From contig CALHQH010000014.1 of the NCBI GenBank assembly GCA_938036625.1, positions 1-8,327 of the forward strand: DNA of 8,327 nucleotides. The letters run 5' to 3'. The position numbers and the translations under genes are program-made. Under the pieces are notes generated by a model that saw only the letters and a list, made by a program, of their open reading frames with translations, searched no databases and had not been told where the DNA came from. Origin of the DNA: an uncultured Candidatus Saccharibacteria bacterium (GTDB lineage Bacteria > Patescibacteriota > Saccharimonadia > Saccharimonadales > Saccharimonadaceae). Below are positions 1-5,808 of this stretch, in pieces; positions within the stretch are counted from its first letter, which is position 1, and each line of letters starts with the position of its first letter.

Positions 1-50
1 AGCAAAAATCGCCATCGCTGACGCACCCACCGCCAGCTTTTAGTATTCAT
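1..50 (-). CDS. N-terminus of an unidentified protein, cut by the window edge
   Basis: Only the first 16 codons are present, reading MNTKSWRWVRQRWRFL. The ATG (48-50) overlaps the end of the preceding gene by 11 nt, exactly as that gene overlaps the permease upstream of it, and an AAGGAG Shine-Dalgarno lies 4 nt before the ATG. These two facts make it a believable third gene of the permease operon. The N-terminus is rich in Arg and Trp and turns hydrophobic at the cut, which would suit a signal peptide or a membrane anchor, but too little is visible to name a family. An extracytoplasmic partner of the transporter is one guess. A chance reading frame is the alternative. Confidence 0.5.
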   Translation of the reverse strand, partial: MNTKSWRWVRQRWRFL

Positions 51-792
51 AGGGCTCCTTTGGCTGGGTGGTTGACGTAACCGAACGCGGCATGATGACA
101 ATCGGCTGCTGACGATGTTGCTGTGGATGTGCGGCAAAGTCACCCGTTACCGTTACCCAACTATTGGGCTGATAGCGCTCACGCCACCCAGGTGCATAGA
201 CTGGCACGCCAACCGCCTGTGCATCGACCGCACAACACGTCACGACAAATCGAGATACATAAAAAATCTGCGAATCCGCTGTATCTGGCGTGACAAACCC
301 TGTCAAGTTGACTGTCTTGCCACGATAAAACCCGCTGTCATGCGTTTGCGCGAGTAACCCTGCCCATTCTTTAATCGTGAGGTGCGAATAATCTCGCTGA
401 GCAAAGATAGATGCTTGCGATAGCTTCTCTGTAGATAGTCGAGCTGCCGCCCCTTTGTTGATACCGCGCTGCGTGGCTGTTGTCGTCGTTAGTGCCGTCG
501 GCGGGGTAAGCAGCGCCATACTTGCGACCACGCATATCATCACACACGCGGTAATACCACGCCACCAAGCAAAGTGTGTGTGCTGGTGGGCACGTGATTG
601 CGTAATAATACTCACACTCGCCATCACAAGAGCAACCATTGCCATACTAGTCGTAAAGACGATATACCGCTGATGTATATAGAGCGTCAAACGACCAGTC
701 GCAGCTAGCCACAGCGTCGCCACGGCAATGATAAAAAGGAGTATTATACCTTGTTGCTGTGCGACTCGGGACAAGACCAGCCTAAAACGCAT
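40..792 (-). CDS. TIGR03943/YcgQ-type putative permease subunit
   Basis: This 250-residue membrane protein is probably the accessory subunit of the permease encoded just upstream. Three hydrophobic segments lie at about residues 15-31, 41-63 and 79-97. A Thr-rich linker follows (about 97-107), then a soluble C-terminal domain. That domain carries the family's signature: GKTVNLTGFV (158-167), a twin-cysteine stretch RFVVTCCAVDAQ (181-192) running into VGVPV (194-198), and VTVTG (213-217). The Cys pair could bind a metal or form a disulfide. The family resembles B. subtilis YcgQ, which is paired with the permease YcgR; the transported substrate is unknown to me. The start overlaps the permease stop by 11 nt (ATGCGTTTTAG), with a weak GGTGGTG Shine-Dalgarno at 797-803, so it is probably translationally coupled. 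Family assignment is fairly secure and function is not. Confidence 0.88.
   Translation of the reverse strand: MRFRLVLSRVAQQQGIILLFIIAVATLWLAATGRLTLYIHQRYIVFTTSMAMVALVMASVSIITQSRAHQHTHFAWWRGITACVMICVVASMALLTPPTALTTTTATQRGINKGAAARLSTEKLSQASIFAQRDYSHLTIKEWAGLLAQTHDSGFYRGKTVNLTGFVTPDTADSQIFYVSRFVVTCCAVDAQAVGVPVYAPGWRERYQPNSWVTVTGDFAAHPQQHRQQPIVIMPRSVTSTTQPKEPYEY
55..60 (-). promoter_or_regulatory. Shine-Dalgarno of the third permease-operon gene
   Basis: The minus strand reads AAGGAG, followed by CCCT and ATG. The motif lies inside the last codons of the TIGR03943-type gene, so translation of the next gene is probably coupled to it. The 4-nt spacing is slightly short. It is the main evidence for the partial gene at the window edge. 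Confidence 0.5.
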
Positions 793-1774
793 AATTCACC
801 ACCAATCCCAATGTTATCGATGCTAGCCCAACGATCGCACTCACCTGAAGCAGTACACTCGGCCGATACGTCGTGCGCAGCAAACTCAGCATCTTGATAT
901 CGATCATTGGGCCAAAGGTCAAGAAGCTCACAAGCGCTCCGGTCATAAAGGTTTGGCGAAATGCCAAGGCAAAGAATGCATCAACATTAGAGCAGATTGA
1001 TACAATAAATGCCAGCGCCGCCATTGCAATCACCGACCATACTGGCTGGCTCCCCAGCGATACCAATACCTCGCGCGACACCAGCACTTGCACAAGACCT
1101 GCTAACCCTGCACCAACTACCAAGGCTGGCAGCATCGCCTGCACCTCACGTCGAAATATCGCAAGGCTTGCTACTCGCTTGCTCTGCTGCACATGATCTG
1201 CCTGGCACGAAGCAACAAAAGTACTGGTCAATAACTCCTCCGCCGGGCGACGCGCATAGACCCAGCCAACAAGATTAGCAATAATAAAGCCACCAAGCAC
1301 TCGCGCCCACAGTATGGTTGCATCACCAGCGAATGCTTGCTGCGTTGTGATGATCGTCACTGGGTTGAGGATTGGTGCAGCAAGCAAAAACACGAGAGAC
1401 TCACTAGGTGTGAGCCCTTTTACTAACAGGCCGCGAGCTAAGGGGACATTACCACACTCACAGACTGGCAGCGTAATACCAAGGAGCGACAAGCAAGCTC
1501 GACGCAATAATGGTTGCTGCGGCAGATAGGTAAGCAAGCGCTCGGCCGGCAGCCACACCTGTACCATAATTGCAATGCAAATCCCCAGCATGACGAATGG
1601 TAGTGCCTCGATCATCACACTCAAACTCAGCGTTATCCAGTCTTGCAATCGATCAGGTAGCGACCACTGCCCTGTTTGCGCCGATACAAGGCGAAGTGCA
1701 GCTAGCCCAACAAGCACTCCAGCCACTACTGCGACGCGGCGCCACCGCTTCGCCAACCAACGAATCATTTTCAT
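782..1774 (-). CDS. ArsP/DUF318 (UPF0718) family permease, YcgR-like
   Basis: This 330-residue integral membrane protein has about eight hydrophobic segments (near 17-31, 50-73, 93-118, 125-142, 155-173, 214-233, 246-268 and 308-328). The family hallmark is the LPVCECG motif at 102-108, followed by NVPLARGL and a conserved LNPVT (136-140). A second conserved stretch, SICSNVDAFFA, lies at 259-269. Relatives include the organoarsenical exporter ArsP and the uncharacterised YcgR, which pairs with YcgQ. The adjacent TIGR03943 gene makes the YcgR-like assignment more likely than arsenic export; the substrate is undetermined. The length is normal for the family. The ATG at 1774 is preceded by TATAAT exactly 6 nt upstream and no Shine-Dalgarno, so the mRNA is probably leaderless. 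The gene lies 38 nt after the RNA-repair gene but appears to have this promoter of its own. Confidence 0.9.
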   Translation of the reverse strand: MKMIRWLAKRWRRVAVVAGVLVGLAALRLVSAQTGQWSLPDRLQDWITLSLSVMIEALPFVMLGICIAIMVQVWLPAERLLTYLPQQPLLRRACLSLLGITLPVCECGNVPLARGLLVKGLTPSESLVFLLAAPILNPVTIITTQQAFAGDATILWARVLGGFIIANLVGWVYARRPAEELLTSTFVASCQADHVQQSKRVASLAIFRREVQAMLPALVVGAGLAGLVQVLVSREVLVSLGSQPVWSVIAMAALAFIVSICSNVDAFFALAFRQTFMTGALVSFLTFGPMIDIKMLSLLRTTYRPSVLLQVSAIVGLASITLGLVVNYAF

Positions 1775-1780
1775 GCTTCT

Positions 1781-1786
1781 ATTATA
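1781..1786 (-). promoter_or_regulatory. -10 element of a leaderless promoter for the permease operon
   Basis: The minus strand reads TATAAT, then AGAAGC, then the ATG of the permease. A transcript starting 7 nt after the -10 would begin at the A of the ATG. No clear -35 hexamer is visible about 17 nt upstream. The perfect consensus -10 in a 38-nt gap between two same-strand genes suggests the permease operon is transcribed on its own. Confidence 0.6.
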
Positions 1787-1812
1787 CCGCGAAGGGTGAG
1801 GTAGTAATACGG

Positions 1813-3993
1813 CTATACGGCTTTTTCTTGCTCTCGCTGCAAGCGGCGACGAACATCGATAATAGACATCTGCGCCAATGCGTCAATAGGGATGCCCTGC
1901 ATATAGGTAATGACGCGCGCTGCATACTCAGGGTGTGGGTAGGCAGCGGCACGCTTTGGGCTGCGCCCCACCTTAAGTCCATCAAGCACACCACGCATCC
2001 GCTTCCAAAATGAATAATAATCGAGTTTGGCTTTGACCTGCCAATGCTGAGCATCCTCTATGACAAAGCCCTCGATTGGTACACCGTCATACAAATAGTC
2101 AAGCCCCTGCACCTGCTCATACCAGGCCGCAAACTCCTCCCACGTTTGGAACGTCGCCGCAAGCCGCTTGGTTTCCATACCAAGCATAGCCGCAAATCGC
2201 TCACGCTCAACTTGGTCAACAGCGGCAAATTCCGCCTGGCGATGCACTATGTCGAGCAAAACAATCCGGTCTTGTACATACTCAATGATGTGTGGATCCT
2301 CTGTCGGGAGCATTACTTCACAGACCAAACAGACATTGTGCTCGGCAAGATACTGGCGAATTTCATCGACGTGTTTGCCATAACGTTGCAAAAACAAGCG
2401 GCGAAACCATCCAGCAAAATCACTCTCCGTCGTTGTTTTCGACGCAAAGACGAGGTCACCCAGTGTCGCATCATAGCCTACCAAGCCAAGATAACCATTT
2501 TCCTTCACCCAGGCACACACTGGAAAGACAAGTTGATCTTTGAGTGCAGCAAATTCAGTTTCTCGTCGCTCACCAATATTGAAGAATTTGTCATAGGCGC
2601 GAATTACTATCTCGTTCGTCAGTGTATTCATGAACAGCCCGCGAGCTCGTACCGTTTGCGCTGTCCATTTTTTGTCATAAAACACCTTTGGCTTAAAGTG
2701 GAACGAGCTGATATTGCCCGGCAGTGACCGCTCGCTAATTAGCTTATTGGTGCGCAGGCTATGGATGAGTGGTGCGTTTTCTGGGTGGAGCAGACCTTCA
2801 GCCGATTGGTTGCTTATCTCAACGACCGACCAGCCTTCCTTGGCAAGCTGAGCAACCCGTAGCGTGCCACCAAACTCCACTTTGCCTTCAAGATTAAAGC
2901 ACCGCTGATTATACTGCACTGGATAATTCTGAGCGTTGCGATGGCCATGCACTTGATAGACATTATCAGGGGTATGGGCAACAAAAGCATCGTCAATAGC
3001 ACCAACCTGCTCATAGCGCCCCACACCACGAATATACTGCTGGCTGGCAAGCAGCAGAGGATTCTCTGGTAGGTTGCTCACCCCTGCGTGGCTTACAAAT
3101 ACCCGCTTATCATTCCATGTGTAGTAGAGAAAATCTTGCATGGAGTTCATCAAGCGACTGACAGCACGCTTATCTATATTGGCACGCTCTAGCTGGGCTC
3201 GAGTTCGGCCATTAAACTCTCGCGCTCTTATCGGCTGGTGAGTTAGCCACTGCCAAATATAACCATCATGGTTACCCTCAATGAACGCCACATTCGGCCT
3301 GCCGACAAAATTATCACACACATACTGCAACACTTCTGCATTCTCTGTACCGCGATCAAGTAGATCACCTGTAAAGATATAATAATCGTGCTCGGTATAA
3401 GGGTGCTGCTCGAAATATTCACGCAGTGGCGTATAGCATCCTTGGATATCACCAATGTGATGAATATGTTCATACTGACTCAAATTAATCGGTTGCTGGT
3501 ACGATGCGATAAGCTCCTTTACTACCGCTGGCTGCAGGACAGTGTATTGTTTTGGTATGACACATGTAGAGAGACGAGCGTGCATTTTCTCGAGAACTGC
3601 ATCATCGACTATCTTGTGCGGTACACGCTGGCGGTTGCGCTCTAGGCAGACCGCAAGCGGTACATCGGCAAAATCTATAACGTACAGCTTGTAGCGATAC
3701 TTCTGTGCAAGCTGTGCATACTGCTGAAAGTACGAGCTCGTTGTATGTGTTGCATCAACCACAATGAGCTCACCACGAGCCATCCGCATATCAAGCAACT
3801 CGTGAAGCTGCTGCCACACCCGTCGATCATCCTGATATGGCATAACGATGCGTCCTGCATCATTCATCACTGGGCTGCTATACGCTAGGCGCAGAGTATC
3901 GGGAGATAGTGTATATGGGCCAAGTCCAGCAGATTGCAAAAAGGTACTTTTACCAGATCCAGGAATTCCACGGGTAATAAAAAGATGTCGCAT
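1813..3993 (-). CDS. Trifunctional RNA-repair protein: 5'-kinase, phosphatase and Rnl1-like ligase
   Basis: This 726-residue protein carries the domains needed to heal and seal broken RNA ends in the cytoplasm. Residues 1 to about 160 are a P-loop polynucleotide kinase with Walker A GIPGSGKST (9-17), candidate catalytic Asp32 in SPD, and an RNRQR lid (119-123). Residues about 175-390 are a calcineurin-like phosphatase with GDIQG (181-185), GDLLDRG (209-215), GNHD (240-243), SHAG (301-304) and HGH (349-351). Residues about 405-726 are a T4 Rnl1-like ligase: RGLF (451-454), YDKFFNIGE (467-475), motif I KENG with candidate adenylated Lys497, CLVCEV (555-560), EGFVIE (641-646) and a motif V-like VKAK (653-656). 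The domain order matches bacterial Pnkp, but the ligase looks Rnl1/Trl1-like and no Hen1 methylase gene is nearby. The start at 3993 is set by AAAGGAG 5 nt upstream; an in-frame GTG at 4035 lacks that support. Biochemical activity is inferred from motifs. Confidence 0.88.
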   Translation of the reverse strand: MRHLFITRGIPGSGKSTFLQSAGLGPYTLSPDTLRLAYSSPVMNDAGRIVMPYQDDRRVWQQLHELLDMRMARGELIVVDATHTTSSYFQQYAQLAQKYRYKLYVIDFADVPLAVCLERNRQRVPHKIVDDAVLEKMHARLSTCVIPKQYTVLQPAVVKELIASYQQPINLSQYEHIHHIGDIQGCYTPLREYFEQHPYTEHDYYIFTGDLLDRGTENAEVLQYVCDNFVGRPNVAFIEGNHDGYIWQWLTHQPIRAREFNGRTRAQLERANIDKRAVSRLMNSMQDFLYYTWNDKRVFVSHAGVSNLPENPLLLASQQYIRGVGRYEQVGAIDDAFVAHTPDNVYQVHGHRNAQNYPVQYNQRCFNLEGKVEFGGTLRVAQLAKEGWSVVEISNQSAEGLLHPENAPLIHSLRTNKLISERSLPGNISSFHFKPKVFYDKKWTAQTVRARGLFMNTLTNEIVIRAYDKFFNIGERRETEFAALKDQLVFPVCAWVKENGYLGLVGYDATLGDLVFASKTTTESDFAGWFRRLFLQRYGKHVDEIRQYLAEHNVCLVCEVMLPTEDPHIIEYVQDRIVLLDIVHRQAEFAAVDQVERERFAAMLGMETKRLAATFQTWEEFAAWYEQVQGLDYLYDGVPIEGFVIEDAQHWQVKAKLDYYSFWKRMRGVLDGLKVGRSPKRAAAYPHPEYAARVITYMQGIPIDALAQMSIIDVRRRLQREQEKAV

Positions 3994-3998
3994 ATTTT

Positions 3999-4005
3999 CT
4001 CCTTT
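3999..4005 (-). promoter_or_regulatory. Shine-Dalgarno that fixes the RNA-repair gene start
   Basis: The minus strand reads AAAGGAG, then AAAAT, then ATG at 3993. The GGAG core and 5-nt spacing are strong. This selects the MRHLFITRG start, which places the Walker A motif at the normal position near the N-terminus, over an in-frame GTG 42 nt upstream. Confidence 0.85.
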
Positions 4006-4031
4006 CTGAAGCGTTGTCGTTTTCAAGATTT

Positions 4032-4057
4032 TCACTTAATTGTATACGACTAAGTGA
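4032..4057. promoter_or_regulatory. 26-bp dyad, candidate operator of the RNA-repair gene
   Basis: The two 13-nt half-sites, each read inward, are TCACTTAATTGTA and TCACTTAGTCGTA, and they match at 11 of 13 positions about a central GTATAC. The dyad covers a possible -10 (TACAAT, minus strand, 4044-4039) and lies just downstream of a stronger extended -10 at 4082-4074. Nine bases of the half-site (TCACTTAAT) recur at 4110-4118 on the minus strand. The position and symmetry suit a dimeric repressor. As RNA it could also form a hairpin in the 5' leader, so DNA-level action is inference. Confidence 0.55.
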
Positions 4058-4073
4058 TATACTTCTTTTCTAT

Positions 4074-4082
4074 ATTATATCA
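4074..4082 (-). promoter_or_regulatory. Extended -10 promoter for the RNA-repair gene
   Basis: The minus strand reads TGATATAAT, an extended -10 (TGN plus TATAAT). A start about 7 nt downstream would give a 5' leader of roughly 70-75 nt that contains the 26-bp dyad and the Shine-Dalgarno. No convincing -35 is seen, which is tolerable for an extended -10. An alternative -10, TACAAT at 4044-4039, would give a leader of about 40 nt. Confidence 0.5.
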
Positions 4083-4109
4083 TTATCTATCAGAAATAGC
4101 TTCTGCCTC

Positions 4110-4118
4110 ATTAAGTGA
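4110..4118 (-). promoter_or_regulatory. Extra half-site of the candidate operator
   Basis: The minus strand reads TCACTTAAT, identical to nine bases of the left arm of the dyad at 4032-4057. It lies about 30 nt upstream of the extended -10 of the RNA-repair gene, where a second regulator contact could sit. A 9-nt match in AT-rich DNA could also arise by chance. Confidence 0.3.
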
Positions 4119-4159
4119 TGTAGCGTTTCTTCTTTATTTATGAACGATAATCATTTTTA

Positions 4160-4200
4160 GTTCATTGCAAAATACCCTCCCGGGGTATTTTGCAATGAAC
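4160..4200. repeat. Perfect 18-bp inverted repeat with a 5-nt loop
   Basis: The left arm GTTCATTGCAAAATACCC (4160-4177) is the exact reverse complement of the right arm at 4183-4200, separated by TCCCG. It lies between two divergent genes, about 80 nt upstream of the deacetylase -10 and about 80 nt upstream of the RNA-repair -10. The core (AATACCC, loop, GGGTATTTT) resembles a bidirectional terminator. However, the pairing runs on through GCAATGAAC past a T-run of only four, and no gene ends here. The left outer bases GTTCAT (4160-4165) could instead pair with ATGAAC at 4140-4145. A protein-binding palindrome, a short mobile palindromic element or a small-RNA terminator are all possible. Confidence 0.8.
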
Positions 4201-4260
4201 ATAGAGTAACATCTATTCTATTAAATTATGCCTTTTGGCTTAGACTCTCATTATTCAATT

Positions 4261-4288
4261 TTGTTCTTACCTCGGTTCGCGCTACAAT
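4261..4288 (+). promoter_or_regulatory. Leaderless promoter of the deacetylase gene
   Basis: TTGTTC (4261-4266) is a weak -35, followed after 16 nt by a good -10, TACAAT (4283-4288). The ATG begins exactly 6 nt after the -10, so transcription would start at or next to the start codon. There is no Shine-Dalgarno, which agrees with a leaderless mRNA. Confidence 0.55.
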
Positions 4289-4294
4289 ATAGCT

Positions 4295-5749
4295 ATGTTC
4301 CATAAGGTGGAAGATATAGAAGCTCGAATTTATTCAGATGTTGAAAATAATGCAACACACGTGAAACTCCGTAGCTTTTTTTATACATGGCTCTGCCTTA
4401 TTATTGCTAGTCTGCTAATCTGTTCGCTTTGGTATGGCCAACAATCACAAAAATCATCGCACACCGCACATATACCACCGTCAACAACACACACTTATAC
4501 GCTATCCTCCCATAGTGCTGTTCGCTCGCGCATCATCAGGAATCAATCAGCATCACACCAAATGATCGCCGCCTACCCACAAACAGGCATTGCCAATATA
4601 GACAAAACAGTCGCCACAATCATTGACAGCAATACTCCATCTCAACAAGCACATTCAAATGACATAGCAACTCGCAGCAACACCATTACCTATCGCATTA
4701 TTCACCAAGATGACACAACGATCTCTCTCGCTGTGTTTGTCCGCACCGCTATACATCGCACTCTGCCAACCAACACAGTCCACTACTGGACATTCGATAA
4801 AATGAGCGGCCAGCCAATTACATCGTCCACCCTCGTTGACACATCAATCGCGGGAATAAACGAGCTCATTATTGCTCTACGCAAACAAGTGCAGCAGCGC
4901 TACCCGCATGCTCAGCCAGCAAAAGTAGCGGAGGTCATTACTCCAGAATCTATCACGAACTTTTTAGTATATGACCGAAAAACAATTGGCTTTCTCTTTG
5001 ATAAATACTCACTTGGCGTTGGTGTTGATGGGGTTGTCAGCTTGAAGTTGCCAATCAAGCAGCTCAGCCATTTTGTCCAAAACCCAACCACCAAGAAGCT
5101 TTTTGATATTCCACCGTCAGCATTATCATCATCGACCGACTGTGTGCGCCATCGCTGTATTGCACTCACCTTTGACGACGGGCCTGGGCCATATACTCAG
5201 ACACTGCTCGAACATCTTGATCATTACCACGCCAAGGCAACCTTCTTCGTGGTGGGGCGAAATGTTGCACCGTATAGTGCCGCGCTTCAGCAAGCAGTTC
5301 AACGCAAACACCAAGTAGGCAACCACACGTGGAATCATCCACTCCTCCCCAAGCGCGACGAAGCTGTCATCCGCCAAGAGATTGAGAGTACAAACAGCGC
5401 CGTTGCCGCAGCCACTGGCGTGACGCCAACAATGGTCCGCCCGCCATATGGCGGTATTAATGACAAGGTGCGTGCGCAGCTCCAGCAACTTACTATGCCA
5501 GCCATTATGTGGTCAATCGATACACGCGATTGGGCCGACCACGATGCAGCAATTGTCTGCAGCCGTGCCGTTGCCAATGCCGCACCTGGTGCGATTATTC
5601 TCATGCATGACATCCACAAAACCAGCGTCGATGCCGTGCCGTGCATCCTCGATGCACTGCAAAAGCAAGGGTACAGATTTGTCACGGTCAAGAACCTATT
5701 TGGCCATCCGCTTAGCGCTGGCGAGTCATATTCTCAATATAGGCAGTAA
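4295..5749 (+). CDS. Membrane-anchored polysaccharide deacetylase, PdaC-like
   Basis: This 484-residue protein probably removes acetyl groups from amino sugars of peptidoglycan or another cell-surface glycan. A short cytoplasmic N-terminus precedes one hydrophobic anchor (about 28-47), so the rest should lie outside the membrane. A Ser/Thr-rich spacer follows. Residues about 130-262 resemble the DUF3298/RsiV-like domain found before the catalytic domain in B. subtilis PdaC. The NodB domain (about 287-470) has all five motifs: TFDDGP (292-297), HTWNH with metal ligands His344 and His348, RPPYG (382-386), DTRDW (409-413) and LMHD (436-439). It therefore looks catalytically intact. The start has no Shine-Dalgarno and fits a leaderless mRNA. 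The next gene begins 59 nt downstream and appears to have its own promoter. The catalytic family is certain; the substrate and the middle-domain assignment are inferred. Confidence 0.93.
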   Translation: MFHKVEDIEARIYSDVENNATHVKLRSFFYTWLCLIIASLLICSLWYGQQSQKSSHTAHIPPSTTHTYTLSSHSAVRSRIIRNQSASHQMIAAYPQTGIANIDKTVATIIDSNTPSQQAHSNDIATRSNTITYRIIHQDDTTISLAVFVRTAIHRTLPTNTVHYWTFDKMSGQPITSSTLVDTSIAGINELIIALRKQVQQRYPHAQPAKVAEVITPESITNFLVYDRKTIGFLFDKYSLGVGVDGVVSLKLPIKQLSHFVQNPTTKKLFDIPPSALSSSTDCVRHRCIALTFDDGPGPYTQTLLEHLDHYHAKATFFVVGRNVAPYSAALQQAVQRKHQVGNHTWNHPLLPKRDEAVIRQEIESTNSAVAAATGVTPTMVRPPYGGINDKVRAQLQQLTMPAIMWSIDTRDWADHDAAIVCSRAVANAAPGAIILMHDIHKTSVDAVPCILDALQKQGYRFVTVKNLFGHPLSAGESYSQYRQ

Positions 5750-5796
5750 AGTCTTATTATAAACCGCTCATGCTACCATTCCGCTGTGTAATCCTC

Positions 5797-5802
5797 TACA
5801 CT
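5797..5802 (+). promoter_or_regulatory. -10 element of a leaderless promoter for the DUF1152 gene
   Basis: TACACT is followed by AATGCT and then ATG at 5809, the same 6-nt spacing seen before the deacetylase and permease genes. The 17 nt ending at this ATG match the deacetylase start region at 13 positions. No clear -35 is visible. A TATTAT at 5755-5760 before an upstream in-frame ATG (5770) is a weaker alternative with a 9-nt gap. Confidence 0.45.
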
Positions 5803-5808
5803 AATGCT

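Larger units (their letters stand above)
3994..4294. other. AT-rich divergent intergenic region
   Basis: This 301-nt spacer separates the leftward RNA-repair gene from the rightward deacetylase gene. It holds the Shine-Dalgarno, extended -10 and 26-bp dyad of the former, an extra half-site, a perfect 18-bp inverted repeat, and the leaderless promoter of the latter. No credible protein-coding gene is present. It is visibly more AT-rich than the flanking coding sequence. Confidence 0.8.

Noticed and set aside
782..1774. Permease as an arsenic exporter (ArsP proper)
   Set aside because: The CECG motif is shared by the wider DUF318 family, and the adjacent TIGR03943 subunit points to the YcgR/YcgQ-type pair with an unknown substrate.
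1597..2013. A 138-codon plus-strand open frame spanning the permease/RNA-repair junction
   Set aside because: It is antisense to two motif-rich genes, its translation has no recognisable motif, and no ribosome binding site precedes it.
2044..2727. A 227-codon open frame on the plus strand
   Set aside because: It is antisense to the ligase and phosphatase region of the RNA-repair gene, has no family motifs, and opens only because the opposite strand is well-coded.
3994..4035. N-terminal extension of the RNA-repair protein from a GTG at 4035
   Set aside because: The added 14 residues include the sequence encoding the Shine-Dalgarno of the downstream ATG, and the P-loop sits at its usual N-terminal place when starting at 3993.
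4160..4200. Inverted repeat as a standard rho-independent terminator
   Set aside because: No gene converges on it, pairing continues beyond the short T-run on either strand, and no T-tract follows the full stem.
4228..4305. A 25-codon upstream frame ending just inside the deacetylase gene (possible leader peptide)
   Set aside because: It has no Shine-Dalgarno, contains the likely promoter of the deacetylase gene, and has no leader-like codon run.
5770..5808. Longer start of the DUF1152 gene at 5770
   Set aside because: The possible TATTAT -10 is 9 nt away rather than the 6 nt seen at other leaderless starts, and there is no Shine-Dalgarno. It remains possible but second choice.
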